31,757 nucleotides of DNA, from positions 1 to 31,757 of the forward strand of contig JAIKWN010000205.1 in NCBI GenBank assembly GCA_024684665.1. The letters are read 5' to 3'. This document shows positions 1 to 7,917 of the stretch, one piece after another; the first letter of the stretch is position 1, and each line of letters starts with the position of its first letter. The notes below the pieces were generated by a model. It ran no database searches. It was not told the origin of the DNA and worked only from the letters and a program-made list of their open reading frames with translations. Origin of the DNA: Clostridiales bacterium (lineage in GTDB: Bacteria; Bacillota_A; Clostridia; Christensenellales; Aristaeellaceae). Made by a program: the position numbers and the translations under genes.

Positions 1-77
1 GAGATCGGTTCTCCGTTTCCGGCTTTCAGGTCGAACTTAATCCCCGTCGGCGTGTTCCTGACGATGAATTTTCCCAT
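1..77 (-). CDS. YegP/DUF1508-family protein, N-terminal fragment
   Basis: Partial gene reading off the left edge of the window. The 25 visible codons begin MGKFIVRNTPTGIKFDLKAG, which matches the start of the small YegP/DUF1508 repeat domain (pattern G-K-F-hydrophobic-x-x-T-x-T-G-x-K-F-x-L-K-A-x-N-G). The ATG at 77 has an AAGGAG ribosome binding site upstream on the minus strand. Family members are short proteins of one or two such repeats with no firmly established biochemical role. It is divergent from the hexuronate operon and has its own promoter-like sequence. The family call rests on a short N-terminus only. Confidence 0.72.
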   Translation of the reverse strand, partial: MGKFIVRNTPTGIKFDLKAGNGEPI

Positions 78-105
78 ATTCTTTTTCTCCTTTTTCGGTC
101 AGATT

Positions 106-119
106 GGGAAACGGTTCCC
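106..119. promoter_or_regulatory. LacI-type operator candidate
   Basis: GGGAAACGGTTCCC is a near-perfect palindrome (12 of 14 positions symmetric) with the central CG typical of LacI/GalR-family operators, including CcpA and some hexuronate repressors. It sits in the divergent region between the YegP-like gene and uxaA, just downstream of the predicted YegP-like start site and about 80 bases upstream of the uxaA -35. The assignment to a regulator family is inferred from symmetry only; no cognate repressor gene is in the window. Confidence 0.35.
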
Positions 120-132
120 TAAAGCTGGCGTT

Positions 133-161
133 AGTATAACACAAAACTCTTTTCCATTCAA
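133..161 (-). promoter_or_regulatory. Probable promoter of the YegP-like gene
   Basis: On the minus strand, TTGAAT (161-156), a 17-base spacer and TATACT (138-133) resemble a sigma-A promoter. The start would lie near 126, about 50 bases before the ATG at 77. Confidence 0.5.
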
Positions 162-179
162 CCGATTCAAAAGGATTTT

Positions 180-197
180 GAGCGGGTTCTTCCGCTC
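180..197. promoter_or_regulatory. Inverted repeat next to the uxaA -35 box
   Basis: GAGCGG (180-185) and CCGCTC (192-197) are perfect 6-base inverted arms separated by 6 bases. The repeat ends 4 bases before the uxaA -35 box at 202, a position where an activator or repressor could act. It may be chance. Confidence 0.25.
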
Positions 198-201
198 TGT
201 C

Positions 202-231
202 TTGACGCTATTGCGCATACAATGCTATACT
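202..231 (+). promoter_or_regulatory. Promoter of the hexuronate operon
   Basis: TTGACG (202-207), an 18-base spacer and TATACT (226-231) form a good sigma-A promoter. Transcription would begin near 238, leaving a leader of about 24 bases that contains the purine-rich ribosome binding site for the uxaA ATG at 262. Confidence 0.62.
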
Positions 232-261
232 TCTGATAGCAAAAGGAAATGGAGCGATTCT

Positions 262-1734
262 ATGCAGCAAGTCATTCGAATCAGCGAAGCGGATAACGTG
301 GCGGTTGCTCTCGTTCCGCTTCACGCCGGCGAAACGCATCTCGGCGTCAGGCTGGCGGAAGAGATCCCCGCCGGCCACAAGTTCGCACTTACGGAAATCC
401 CGGAGGGCGGCAACGTAATCAAATATGCCGCGCCCATCGGCCACGCGACCACGAACATTGCGAAAGGTGCTTGGGTGCATACCCACAACGTAAAGACGAA
501 CCTGACCGGGATTCTCGAGTACGCGTATCACCCCCACCCCTGCGCTCTTCCGGTGGATCGAGAAGCAACCTTCGAAGGCTACGTCAGAGAAGACGGTCGT
601 GTCGGCATCCGCAACGAGGTCTGGATCATCAACACGGTCGGCTGCGTAAACGGCGCCGCGAAAACGCTGGAGCGCTTGGCGCAGGACGCCTATGGCGACC
701 GCGTGGACGGGATTCACTGCTTCACACATCCATATGGCTGCTCGCAGCTGGGCGAGGACCACGAGAATACGCAGAAACTTCTGGCTTCCATGGTGCATCA
801 TCCCAACGCAGGCGGCGTCCTCGTGCTCAGCCTGGGATGTGAGAACAACCATCTCGGCGTTTTCCGGCCTCTTCTCGGTGAGATTGACGAAAACCGTGTT
901 CGCTTTCTCGTCACACAGGACGTGGAGGACGAAATTGAAGCGGGCATGAAGCTTCTGGATGAGCTTACCGCCTATGCCTCAAAGGCAAAGCGACAGATCG
1001 TTCCCGCGTCCGAGCTGGTCATCGGTCTCAAGTGCGGCGGTAGCGACGGTCTCTCCGGCATCACAGCCAATCCCTTGCTGGGCCGGATTTCCGACCTGCT
1101 CTGCCGGCACGGCGGCACGACGCTGCTTACGGAAGTCCCTGAGATGTTCGGCGCGGAAACCCTGCTGATGGACCGCTGCCGGGATGAGGAGACTTTCCAG
1201 AAATGCGTCTCGCTCATCAACGACTTCAAAGCCTATTTCATCCGTCACGGGCAGGAAGTTTACGAGAACCCGTCTCCCGGAAACAAGGCAGGCGGAATCA
1301 CGACGCTGGAAGACAAATCGCTCGGCTGTACGCAAAAGGGCGGAACGAGCGAGGTCCGCGGCGTCCTCAAATACTGTGAGCCTGTCCGCGAAAAAGGCCT
1401 CAATCTGGTTCAGGGGCCGGGCAACGACCTCTGCGCTATCACTGCCCTCATGGCCGCCGGCGCTCAGATCGTGCTGTTCACGACCGGCCGCGGAACGCCG
1501 GTTGGTGCGCCGATCCCGACGATCAAAGTCGCGACCAATACCCCCCTGGCCGAGAAGAAAAAGAACTGGATCGATTTCAACGCCGGCGTCCTCGTACAGG
1601 GATCGGATCCGGACGAGGTTACGGAGCAGTTCTTCCGCGAGATCCTGGAATGTGCTTCCGGAAAGCGAAAGACGCGCAGCGAGGAACATGACGACCGGCA
1701 AATCGCGATTTTTAAGGACGGCGTAACGCTCTGA
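262..1734 (+). CDS. uxaA: Altronate dehydratase (UxaA)
   Basis: Predicted to dehydrate D-altronate to 2-keto-3-deoxygluconate in the cytoplasmic galacturonate pathway. The 490-residue protein has the full-length two-part family architecture: an N-terminal SAF domain (about residues 5-80, ending in GAWVHTHNV) and a large catalytic part beginning FEGYVREDGRVGIRN near residue 108, with later family segments such as LGCENNHLG, GLKCGGSDGLSGITANP and the C-terminal KKKNWIDFNAG. The frame is open upstream to about 52, but the ATG at 262 is preferred: it follows the promoter, has a purine-rich ribosome binding site (AGGAAATGGAG), and the protein starts directly with the SAF domain. It is the first gene of the operon with uxaC and the KDPG aldolase. 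No uxaB-type tagaturonate reductase is present, so that step must be encoded elsewhere. Confidence 0.93.
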   Translation: MQQVIRISEADNVAVALVPLHAGETHLGVRLAEEIPAGHKFALTEIPEGGNVIKYAAPIGHATTNIAKGAWVHTHNVKTNLTGILEYAYHPHPCALPVDREATFEGYVREDGRVGIRNEVWIINTVGCVNGAAKTLERLAQDAYGDRVDGIHCFTHPYGCSQLGEDHENTQKLLASMVHHPNAGGVLVLSLGCENNHLGVFRPLLGEIDENRVRFLVTQDVEDEIEAGMKLLDELTAYASKAKRQIVPASELVIGLKCGGSDGLSGITANPLLGRISDLLCRHGGTTLLTEVPEMFGAETLLMDRCRDEETFQKCVSLINDFKAYFIRHGQEVYENPSPGNKAGGITTLEDKSLGCTQKGGTSEVRGVLKYCEPVREKGLNLVQGPGNDLCAITALMAAGAQIVLFTTGRGTPVGAPIPTIKVATNTPLAEKKKNWIDFNAGVLVQGSDPDEVTEQFFREILECASGKRKTRSEEHDDRQIAIFKDGVTL

Positions 1735-1783
1735 CGCAGCTTACGACTCCTGATAACCGGACCGAAAAGGAGGTTACTTTCGT

Positions 1784-3193
1784 ATGCGACCCTTTATGGA
1801 CGAGGATTTCCTTCTGACAAGCGAACCCGCGAAAAAACTGTTCCACGAATACGCGGAAAAGATGCCCATTTACGACTATCACTGCCATATCAGCCCAAAG
1901 CTCATCTGGGAAAACTACCAGTTCCAGAACATCGGCGAACTGATGCTGGGCGGGGATCATTACAAGTGGCGTGTTATGCTCTCGAACGGCGTGGATGACA
2001 AATACATCCGCGGCGACGCAAGCTGGTTCGAAAAATGGATGGCGTTCGCCAGCTCACTCAAGTACTGCATCGGCAACCCAATGTTCCACTGGACGCATCT
2101 AGAGCTGCGCCGCGTCTTTGGAATCACCGACATCCTGAGCGAGAAGACGGCGGAGGACATCTGGAACCGGGCAAATGCGCTGCTTGCCACGGACGAATAC
2201 CGCTGCCGCGGTCTGATCGAAAAGTTCGGCGTGAAGCTCATCTGCACAACGGACGATCCGATCGACGATCTTGAGTATCACCGCCTGATCGCGGGAGAAG
2301 GAAAGTGCTCCTTCAAGGTTTATCCTGCATGGCGGCCAGACAAACTGATCAACATCGACCGCGGCATCTTTGACGAGTATGTAGCCGATCTCTCACGCAT
2401 TTCAGGTGTCGAATGCAAGTCGCTGGAAAGCCTGCTGGAAGCGGTTGAAAAGCGGCTCGATTACTTCCATGCCCGCGGCTCCCGCCTCTCCGATCACGCG
2501 CTTGACACTGTTCCGAAGGGCGTGCCCAGCAAGGAGATCGCCGCCGTTGCCTTCAATAAGGCAATCACCGGTCAGTCCCTTACCGATATGGAAATCCAGT
2601 CTTACAAAAGCTACGTGCTTGTGGAACTGGCCCGCATGTATAAGGAGCGCGGCTGGGCGCAGCAGTATCACATCGGTGCCATGCGCAACACCAACCCGCG
2701 CATGTTCGAGAAATACGGACCGGACGTTGGTTTCGACTCCATCGACGACACCTGCATCGCCGAAAACCTGGCTACCCTTCTGGCTGCAGAAGAGCGTTCC
2801 GGCAATCTGCCGAAGACCATCCTCTATTGCCTGCATCCGAAGGATAATTACGTCCTCGCTACAATGCTGGGCAATTTCCAGGGCGACGGTATTCCCGGCA
2901 AGCTTCAGTTTGGCTCCGGCTGGTGGTTCTGTGATCAGATCTACGGCATGCGGGATCAGATGCAGACCCTCGCGAGCCTGGGACTACTGGGGCGTTTTAT
3001 CGGTATGCTGACCGATTCCCGCTCCTTTATCTCTTATCCGCGCCATGAGTACTTCCGCCGTGTGCTCTGCGAACTCATCGGCGGATGGGTGGAGAACGGC
3101 GAACTCCCGGCCGACTATGAAACCCTCGGCGAACTCGTGCAAGGCATCTGTTATAACAATGCCGTCGCGTACTTCGGCATGAAGGTTGATTAA
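1784..3193 (+). CDS. uxaC: Glucuronate/galacturonate isomerase (UxaC)
   Basis: Predicted to isomerise D-glucuronate to D-fructuronate and D-galacturonate to D-tagaturonate, the entry step of hexuronate catabolism. The 469 residues match the usual family length. Recognisable features are the amidohydrolase-type metal motif DYHCHISP (His33 and His35), CTTDDP, the AMRNTN segment, HPKDNYVLATMLGNFQ and the near-C-terminal SGWWFCDQIYGM and LTDSRSFISYPRHEYFRR. The ATG at 1784 has an ideal AAGGAGG upstream. It lies 49 bases after uxaA with no promoter seen between, so it is co-transcribed with uxaA and the aldolase. Both its substrates are breakdown products of pectin or glucuronide-bearing glycans, which fits a gut or plant-matter lifestyle. 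Confidence 0.96.
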   Translation: MRPFMDEDFLLTSEPAKKLFHEYAEKMPIYDYHCHISPKLIWENYQFQNIGELMLGGDHYKWRVMLSNGVDDKYIRGDASWFEKWMAFASSLKYCIGNPMFHWTHLELRRVFGITDILSEKTAEDIWNRANALLATDEYRCRGLIEKFGVKLICTTDDPIDDLEYHRLIAGEGKCSFKVYPAWRPDKLINIDRGIFDEYVADLSRISGVECKSLESLLEAVEKRLDYFHARGSRLSDHALDTVPKGVPSKEIAAVAFNKAITGQSLTDMEIQSYKSYVLVELARMYKERGWAQQYHIGAMRNTNPRMFEKYGPDVGFDSIDDTCIAENLATLLAAEERSGNLPKTILYCLHPKDNYVLATMLGNFQGDGIPGKLQFGSGWWFCDQIYGMRDQMQTLASLGLLGRFIGMLTDSRSFISYPRHEYFRRVLCELIGGWVENGELPADYETLGELVQGICYNNAVAYFGMKVD

Positions 3194-3249
3194 GTTCCAG
3201 TTTCTGGTTTCAACGCCAAACCCGGCGATAAGAACAGGAGGAAAAGCAA

Positions 3250-4206
3250 ATGGACATCATGAAGCAACTGTCACTCATCGGTATCGTCCCGGTTATTGCC
3301 ATCGACGACGCGAACGACGCAGTTCCGCTTGCGCAGGCGCTCTGTGAAGGCGGACTTCCCTGCGCGGAAGTGACCTTCCGTACCGCTGCCGCTGCCGACG
3401 CCATCTCTGCCATGACAAAAGCGTTTCCAAACATGCTTGTGGGTGCCGGCACTGTCCTGACCTGCGAACAGGTGGACCGCGCGGTTGCCGCGGGCGCCAA
3501 GTTCATCGTCTCCCCCGGTCTCAATCCTGAAACCGTCCGGTATTGCCAGAAGATCGGCATCCCTGTCTGCCCCGGCACCAGCAACCCCAGCGACATCGAG
3601 GTCGCTCTCTCCCTGGGGCTTAAAACCGTGAAATTCTTCCCGGCGGAAGCGGCCGGCGGCCTCAAGTATATTAAATCCATCGCCGCGCCCTATGTGGATG
3701 TGACCTTCATGCCCACCGGCGGGATCAGCGAAAAGAACCTTCTCGAGTACCTTTCCTTCAAGAAGATCCTCTGCTGCGGCGGAAGCTGGATGGTTCCCAA
3801 GGACGCCATCGCCGCAAAGGACTGGGACAAGATTCGCTGCCTCGTCGCCTCTGCCGTGCAGCTCATGCTCGGGCTCGAGATCGCTCACGTTGGAATCAAT
3901 TCCGAAAATGAAGAAGAAGCTATGAAGACAGCCACACTGCTCTGCAAGATGTTCGGCTGGCCGATCAAGGTCGGTGGTAAGTCCATCTTTGCCGGCACGG
4001 CGGTCGAAGTCATGAAGATGCCTTTCCGTGGCACGAACGGCCATATCGGCATCCGCACGAACTTCATTGAGCGCGCAAAGTATTATCTGGAGAACCAGGG
4101 CTTCCGTTTCGATCCGGACAGCGCAAACGTGAAAGATGGACAGCTCAAGGCCATCTATCTCTGCGATGAGGTTGCTGGCTTCGCGATCCACCTGATGCAG
4201 AAGTAA
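3250..4206 (+). CDS. eda: KDPG/KHG aldolase fused to a C-terminal VOC-like domain
   Basis: Residues 1 to about 207 form a class I KDPG/KHG aldolase that cleaves 2-keto-3-deoxy-6-phosphogluconate to pyruvate and glyceraldehyde 3-phosphate. Glu40 and Arg44 in AEVTFRT, and the Schiff-base Lys128 in VKFFPAE, are in place, as are GAGTV and PTGGIS. An ordinary aldolase ends there (about 205-215 residues). This one continues about 105 residues (about 209-318) with a GLEIAHVGIN...HIGIRTNFIERAKYYLENQ...GFAIHLMQ pattern that resembles one beta-alpha-beta-beta-beta unit of the glyoxalase/VOC fold. I recall aldolases of similar length from Clostridia, so the fusion is probably a lineage feature rather than an assembly artefact; the tail's role is unknown to me. 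AGGAGG precedes the ATG. It is the last gene of the operon, before a strong terminator. Confidence 0.9.
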   Translation: MDIMKQLSLIGIVPVIAIDDANDAVPLAQALCEGGLPCAEVTFRTAAAADAISAMTKAFPNMLVGAGTVLTCEQVDRAVAAGAKFIVSPGLNPETVRYCQKIGIPVCPGTSNPSDIEVALSLGLKTVKFFPAEAAGGLKYIKSIAAPYVDVTFMPTGGISEKNLLEYLSFKKILCCGGSWMVPKDAIAAKDWDKIRCLVASAVQLMLGLEIAHVGINSENEEEAMKTATLLCKMFGWPIKVGGKSIFAGTAVEVMKMPFRGTNGHIGIRTNFIERAKYYLENQGFRFDPDSANVKDGQLKAIYLCDEVAGFAIHLMQK

Positions 4207-4250
4207 TCTTATGATTTAACACCGAGCGCAGCGCAATTAGCTGACGCAAA

Positions 4251-4286
4251 AGCCCCTGCCGAGATCTTCCCGGCAGGGGCTTATTC
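4251..4286. terminator. Bidirectional Rho-independent terminator
   Basis: AGCCCCTGCCG (4251-4261) and CGGCAGGGGCT (4271-4281) form a perfect 11-base-pair stem with a 9-base loop, flanked by an A-rich run on the left and TATTCTTGT on the right. It lies between the convergent ends of the hexuronate operon (4206) and the envelope cluster (4311), so it can serve both. Confidence 0.85.
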
Positions 4287-4310
4287 TTGTATTTGCTTGA
4301 ATAACCCGCT

Positions 4311-4910
4311 TCATACGCTCCTCTGCGGCGCATTCTCTCTCCTCTTCCCGGTATCGCGGCTGCTCGCGATTCTTGCAGCAAGGAGCATCCCAGTTTCCCG
4401 CATCCCGCTGCGGTCATGCTGCCGCAGCATAGTCGCGATCTGCGGGCGAAGAGCATCCACCGCGGACCAGCCCGCAGGCTCTGGGTTTGGAAGGCGCAGC
4501 GCCTCAAGGATCAGCTGTCTCCCTGCCTCCGAAGGCTTCTTCACAGGATCGCAGCGCAGAAGTCGCTCCGCCAGGGAACGAGCGACCAGAAGCTCAACCT
4601 GTCTACACGATTGAAAACTGGTCAGCATCCTCCCCCAGTCTCCCTGAAGCCGGTCAAGCCAGCCTTCATCCGGGGAACAATACACGAGGCCATGCTCTTT
4701 CTTAACAACAAACCCCACGCTTCTAAGCTGCCCTTTCTCTTCTTCGAAAGAGCTGGAATCCCATCCATCCAAATCTCCCGTATGACGGAACGCGTCCGTC
4801 ACAAGCAGCTCGCCGCCAGGAGGAGCAATGCGAACGAACCCGCGCAGACCCAAAACAAATAACCGGGCTCGTAATACATTCCGCAGATCCGCTGCACTCA
4901 GAATCTCCAT
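4311..4910 (-). CDS. Protein of unknown function, last gene of the envelope cluster
   Basis: A 199-residue soluble-looking protein that I do not recognise. It has no signal peptide or membrane segment. The N-terminal half (LRNVLRARLFVLGLRGFVRI, then VTDAFRH, then LRSVGFVVKKEHGLVYCSP) could be a compact alpha/beta or winged-helix-like fold, but this is a guess. The second half is rich in Leu and Arg and is probably helical, with a basic tail. The ATG at 4910 has AGGAGA upstream, 25 bases after the diverged GT-C paralogue, so it is probably the last cistron of the cluster. A real gene is supported by the ribosome binding site, the operon position and the terminator after it. Confidence 0.7.
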   Translation of the reverse strand: MEILSAADLRNVLRARLFVLGLRGFVRIAPPGGELLVTDAFRHTGDLDGWDSSSFEEEKGQLRSVGFVVKKEHGLVYCSPDEGWLDRLQGDWGRMLTSFQSCRQVELLVARSLAERLLRCDPVKKPSEAGRQLILEALRLPNPEPAGWSAVDALRPQIATMLRQHDRSGMRETGMLLAARIASSRDTGKRRENAPQRSV

Positions 4911-4935
4911 AGGTTCTCCTGTATCAACCCATCGG

Positions 4936-6417
4936 CTACGCTTCTTTTTCTCCGGAGCGAAACGCTTCGAAACTCGTCAGGAACACAGCCGACATGAGCA
5001 TCGCCGTATAAGCGGGGCGGATCAAAATCTCCTCCGTCACCGGATAACAGCAGCCTGCCGCTGTCACAAACAGTAAAAAACAGCACGGCACGCGCATCTT
5101 ACGGTCGGTCAAAATCAGGAAAAGCGCAAGAAGATCGCAGGCAAGCCACAAAGCCATGGAGGCGCCCGGAACCGCGAAAAGCGCCATCGCAGAAAGGATA
5201 AAAGCCAGTCTCACGCCGCTGGTCTTTCTTTTTGCGTACACCGAGCCCGCAGTAAATCCGGCGATCCCCGTAAGCGCCAGCCCACGCATCAGCATTTCAA
5301 AATGCGCCTGCGTATAAAAGGGGGAAGCGTTTGTTTCGAGATCCAGAGCAGGCAGGCGGCGCAGCAGGAAGGACTCCGGCATTTCCAGCGCTGAGGCTCG
5401 CGGAAACAGCGCCATAAGGTTCGGTGAGCCCGAGGTATAGGGTGGCACGCCAAAGAGTCCTGTAAATGGACTCGTTAACGCCTTTCCTGCTGGGAATCCC
5501 ATGAAAATCGCAGGCAGCATCGGTAGGAAATAGAATATCAGCGCTATTCCAATGCAGACAAACTCAGGGCGGGCATTCTGAAGGATTGACTGGCACCGTC
5601 TGCTTCCCATTTCGCCCGCATTTAAATAGCGCCGCAGGCCACCCATAAACAAAGGCGCGGCGAGGAGCAGAATCCCGCAGAGCGAAACGGTAAACCCGTA
5701 GAACGCCGCAGCCGGTATGGGCTTTCCTCTTTTCCAGAAAAACAGGGAAACGGCGAAAAGCAGCAAGACAAAACCGTCCGACTGCGCTGCGCAAGCTGCG
5801 CTTAGGAATGCTTGGGGCAGGATCTGAGAAAAAAGCAGAAGCGCTTCCGGCTGAAGACCTGTCAGCGATTTTTCCGCTTCAAATACAAAGAGGAGCGTAA
5901 GCGTCTGCCAAGAAACAATCGAGAGCAGCTTCACAAGATACAGATCGTAGACCGGGATACGAGTAAGTCCAAAAAGAAGGGTCAGATGCGGGACAGAAAG
6001 GACGGTTTGCGTTCCTGCCAGTGAAGAAAGCCCTCCCCCTTCCGCAGCGCGAATCAGCGGCTGGACCTGCGCAGTATAATAATATGTCTTCTGATTGATC
6101 GCAAGGAGCGCGATGTGAAAACCACAGACCAGCAGCAGCTGTCGCAGCAGCATCCTTCCGCCGGAAGAAGGCCGCAGCCGCACTGCAAGAAGCTGAATCA
6201 GCGCTTCCGAAATTCCGCAGAGGATCAGAAAGAGCAGCCGGTTGCGCCATCCCCCGATGTCATTCAGATTGGACAATGGCCCTGCCGAAACGTTCACCAA
6301 CACCGTCATAGCGCCAATGAACAGAGAAAGCGCAATCCCAAACGCCGTCCCGTACCGGGTTAACCAAAGGTTTGTCCGTCGCCCAGCTTCAAAAAACCAG
6401 TCATATTTCAGTTTCAT
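4936..6417 (-). CDS. Diverged GT-C-like membrane protein (probable pseudo-glycosyltransferase)
   Basis: A 493-residue polytopic membrane protein with about ten or more hydrophobic segments. It aligns by eye with the GT-C glycosyltransferase encoded just upstream: DLYLVKLLSI against DLYLIKLLTV, and SPNLMALFP against APNLYLFFP. The residues that mark the catalytic GT-C protein are altered: the lumenal DYDSF motif is YYYT here (residues 112-115), WGQCD is AAQSD (210-214), the FKLQ motif is gone, and no HDRY-like motif is seen near the C-terminus. I infer a tandem duplication followed by loss or change of catalytic function, for example to a partner subunit or a glycan-lipid binder. Its ATG overlaps the stop of the upstream gene by 4 bases (ATGA), so the two are probably translated in a coupled way and made in matched amounts. 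Confidence 0.72.
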   Translation of the reverse strand: MKLKYDWFFEAGRRTNLWLTRYGTAFGIALSLFIGAMTVLVNVSAGPLSNLNDIGGWRNRLLFLILCGISEALIQLLAVRLRPSSGGRMLLRQLLLVCGFHIALLAINQKTYYYTAQVQPLIRAAEGGGLSSLAGTQTVLSVPHLTLLFGLTRIPVYDLYLVKLLSIVSWQTLTLLFVFEAEKSLTGLQPEALLLFSQILPQAFLSAACAAQSDGFVLLLFAVSLFFWKRGKPIPAAAFYGFTVSLCGILLLAAPLFMGGLRRYLNAGEMGSRRCQSILQNARPEFVCIGIALIFYFLPMLPAIFMGFPAGKALTSPFTGLFGVPPYTSGSPNLMALFPRASALEMPESFLLRRLPALDLETNASPFYTQAHFEMLMRGLALTGIAGFTAGSVYAKRKTSGVRLAFILSAMALFAVPGASMALWLACDLLALFLILTDRKMRVPCCFLLFVTAAGCCYPVTEEILIRPAYTAMLMSAVFLTSFEAFRSGEKEA

Positions 6418-7904
6418 CGGGATACGCCTCCTTCTGAAAGAGCCGCGCGATTCCCGCGCATCGTCAAAAGAAGGTCATGACCCGTAACTAGAAGGGCTAC
6501 GAACATCATAAGAGCAAGAACCCGCTCATCCATTGGCCGTTGGCGTGTCAGAAACGTCATATAGCTTCCAAGAGACGCACCGATGACCAGCACTGGAAGA
6601 AAACGCCGGGAAGGTTTCCTAGCCGCGATAAGCAGCGAAAGCATATCGGCCAGGAAGAAATACCGGTCATGGATTTTAGGCATTACAAAAGGCAGGAAAA
6701 TCGCAAAAAACAGTGCAAATTCCGGCATCGCATCCCATGGGATTTCTTTTCTCCGGCGCAGCCAGTATAGGACAAAAGCAAGAACCAGGAGGATACAAGC
6801 CAAAAGCGCGGCCCTCTGCAATGTCGGGAAGAGGTCTTCCGTCAGGAACCCGTTCACGCCGTCCGCCTCAATCCCTTCGATAAAGCGCATCCATGTATAT
6901 TCCTGGGACGAGGCGAATTCCAGCATAGGGAAAAAGAGATACAGGTTGGGAGCATTGTAGGTCAGCCGGTGATAATACTGTCCCATCGACTGTGAGGCAT
7001 ATACGGAAAGCGCCCCTGTGAGCGACCGCCCCATCAAAAGAGCGGGAAGCAGCGTAACAAAATACGCGGCAAAAAACACAAGCGCATGCTTCGGCTTATA
7101 TTTCCCCCAAAGGAGAGCGAACAGAACCACTGGGAACACAAAAATCGTCTGCAGTTTGAAGGCGAACGCCAGCGCCAATGCTGCCGCAGCGCGGGAAGGC
7201 CGTTCCGTCCAGAGCCAGTACAGGGAAAGAATCACAGCAAACGCATATACAGGATCGCATTGCCCCCAACAGGATCCGTCCAGCAATACCGTGGGCAGCA
7301 AGGGGATCAGCATCAGCATAGGAAGCCGCGTTTTCTCACCTGCCATCGCGCCTGCCGCTTCCGCCATGATGATCGCCAGCGCGTAATCAAAACAGACGGT
7401 CAGCAGTTTGATCAGATACAGGTCTGGAAGCGGGATCTGAGAGATGGCAAGCAAAGCATACTGATAGAGGAGATTGTAGTCACCGACGTTCTCAGCTAAT
7501 GCCGACGGTCCTTTCTCACGGAAATACCGGACCCAGTGGATAAGAAAGGAATCGTAATCCGCAGAGCGGAAATCCAGCATAGCCGCACGTGCAAGAACAG
7601 ACAGACCCAAGACCAGACCAGCAAGGCAAATCTGTCTCCTGGACAGGCGAAAGCGCAGGGAAGCGATCCACATCGTTCCAGCGTAAATAAGTGTCAAAAT
7701 GCAGGAAACCGCAGCAACTGCTCCGATGCTGTGTATTTCCTGAAGCTTCCTGTTCTGCTGAACGAGCGCAAAAAACAGCACCAGCGTCAAGCTGACGATC
7801 CACATGCACTTCCGCTTTGCCAGGCGCAAACGCATACCCTCCTGACTTCCTTCTCTGAGAAATACTAATGTATGAAAGAAAAACGCCGATTTGGTTCCTG
7901 TCAC
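6414..7904 (-). CDS. GT-C family membrane glycosyltransferase
   Basis: A 496-residue polytopic membrane protein of the GT-C superfamily (mannosyltransferase/ALG6-like or GT87-like), which use polyprenyl-phosphate sugars on the outer face of the membrane. Visible motifs are DYDSF with acidic D116 and D118 in the first large outside loop, WGQCD (213-217), FKLQ (249-252), and KIHDRYFF (H412-Y415). The acceptor and sugar cannot be told from sequence. The start is uncertain: a GTG at 7904 has AAAGG 10 bases upstream, but the ATG at 7835 (residue 24) gives a more typical short basic N-terminus followed by a membrane helix, although AGGAGG is then only 2 bases away. It follows the Rsm22-like gene by 13 bases. 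Its placement after LCP and CapA genes suggests a role in cell-surface glycan assembly. Confidence 0.8.
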   Translation of the reverse strand: MTGTKSAFFFHTLVFLREGSQEGMRLRLAKRKCMWIVSLTLVLFFALVQQNRKLQEIHSIGAVAAVSCILTLIYAGTMWIASLRFRLSRRQICLAGLVLGLSVLARAAMLDFRSADYDSFLIHWVRYFREKGPSALAENVGDYNLLYQYALLAISQIPLPDLYLIKLLTVCFDYALAIIMAEAAGAMAGEKTRLPMLMLIPLLPTVLLDGSCWGQCDPVYAFAVILSLYWLWTERPSRAAAALALAFAFKLQTIFVFPVVLFALLWGKYKPKHALVFFAAYFVTLLPALLMGRSLTGALSVYASQSMGQYYHRLTYNAPNLYLFFPMLEFASSQEYTWMRFIEGIEADGVNGFLTEDLFPTLQRAALLACILLVLAFVLYWLRRRKEIPWDAMPEFALFFAIFLPFVMPKIHDRYFFLADMLSLLIAARKPSRRFLPVLVIGASLGSYMTFLTRQRPMDERVLALMMFVALLVTGHDLLLTMRGNRAALSEGGVSR

Positions 7905-7917
7905 ACCAAAGTAACCT

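Noticed and set aside
52..261. N-terminal extension of uxaA by 70 codons
   Set aside because: The extension reads through the promoter, has no family similarity and overlaps the start of the divergent YegP-like gene.
208..852. 214-codon reading frame antisense to uxaA
   Set aside because: Antisense shadow of the well-supported dehydratase gene.
3271..4191. 306-codon reading frame antisense to the aldolase
   Set aside because: A shadow of the strongly coding aldolase frame; it has no recognisable domain or ribosome binding site.
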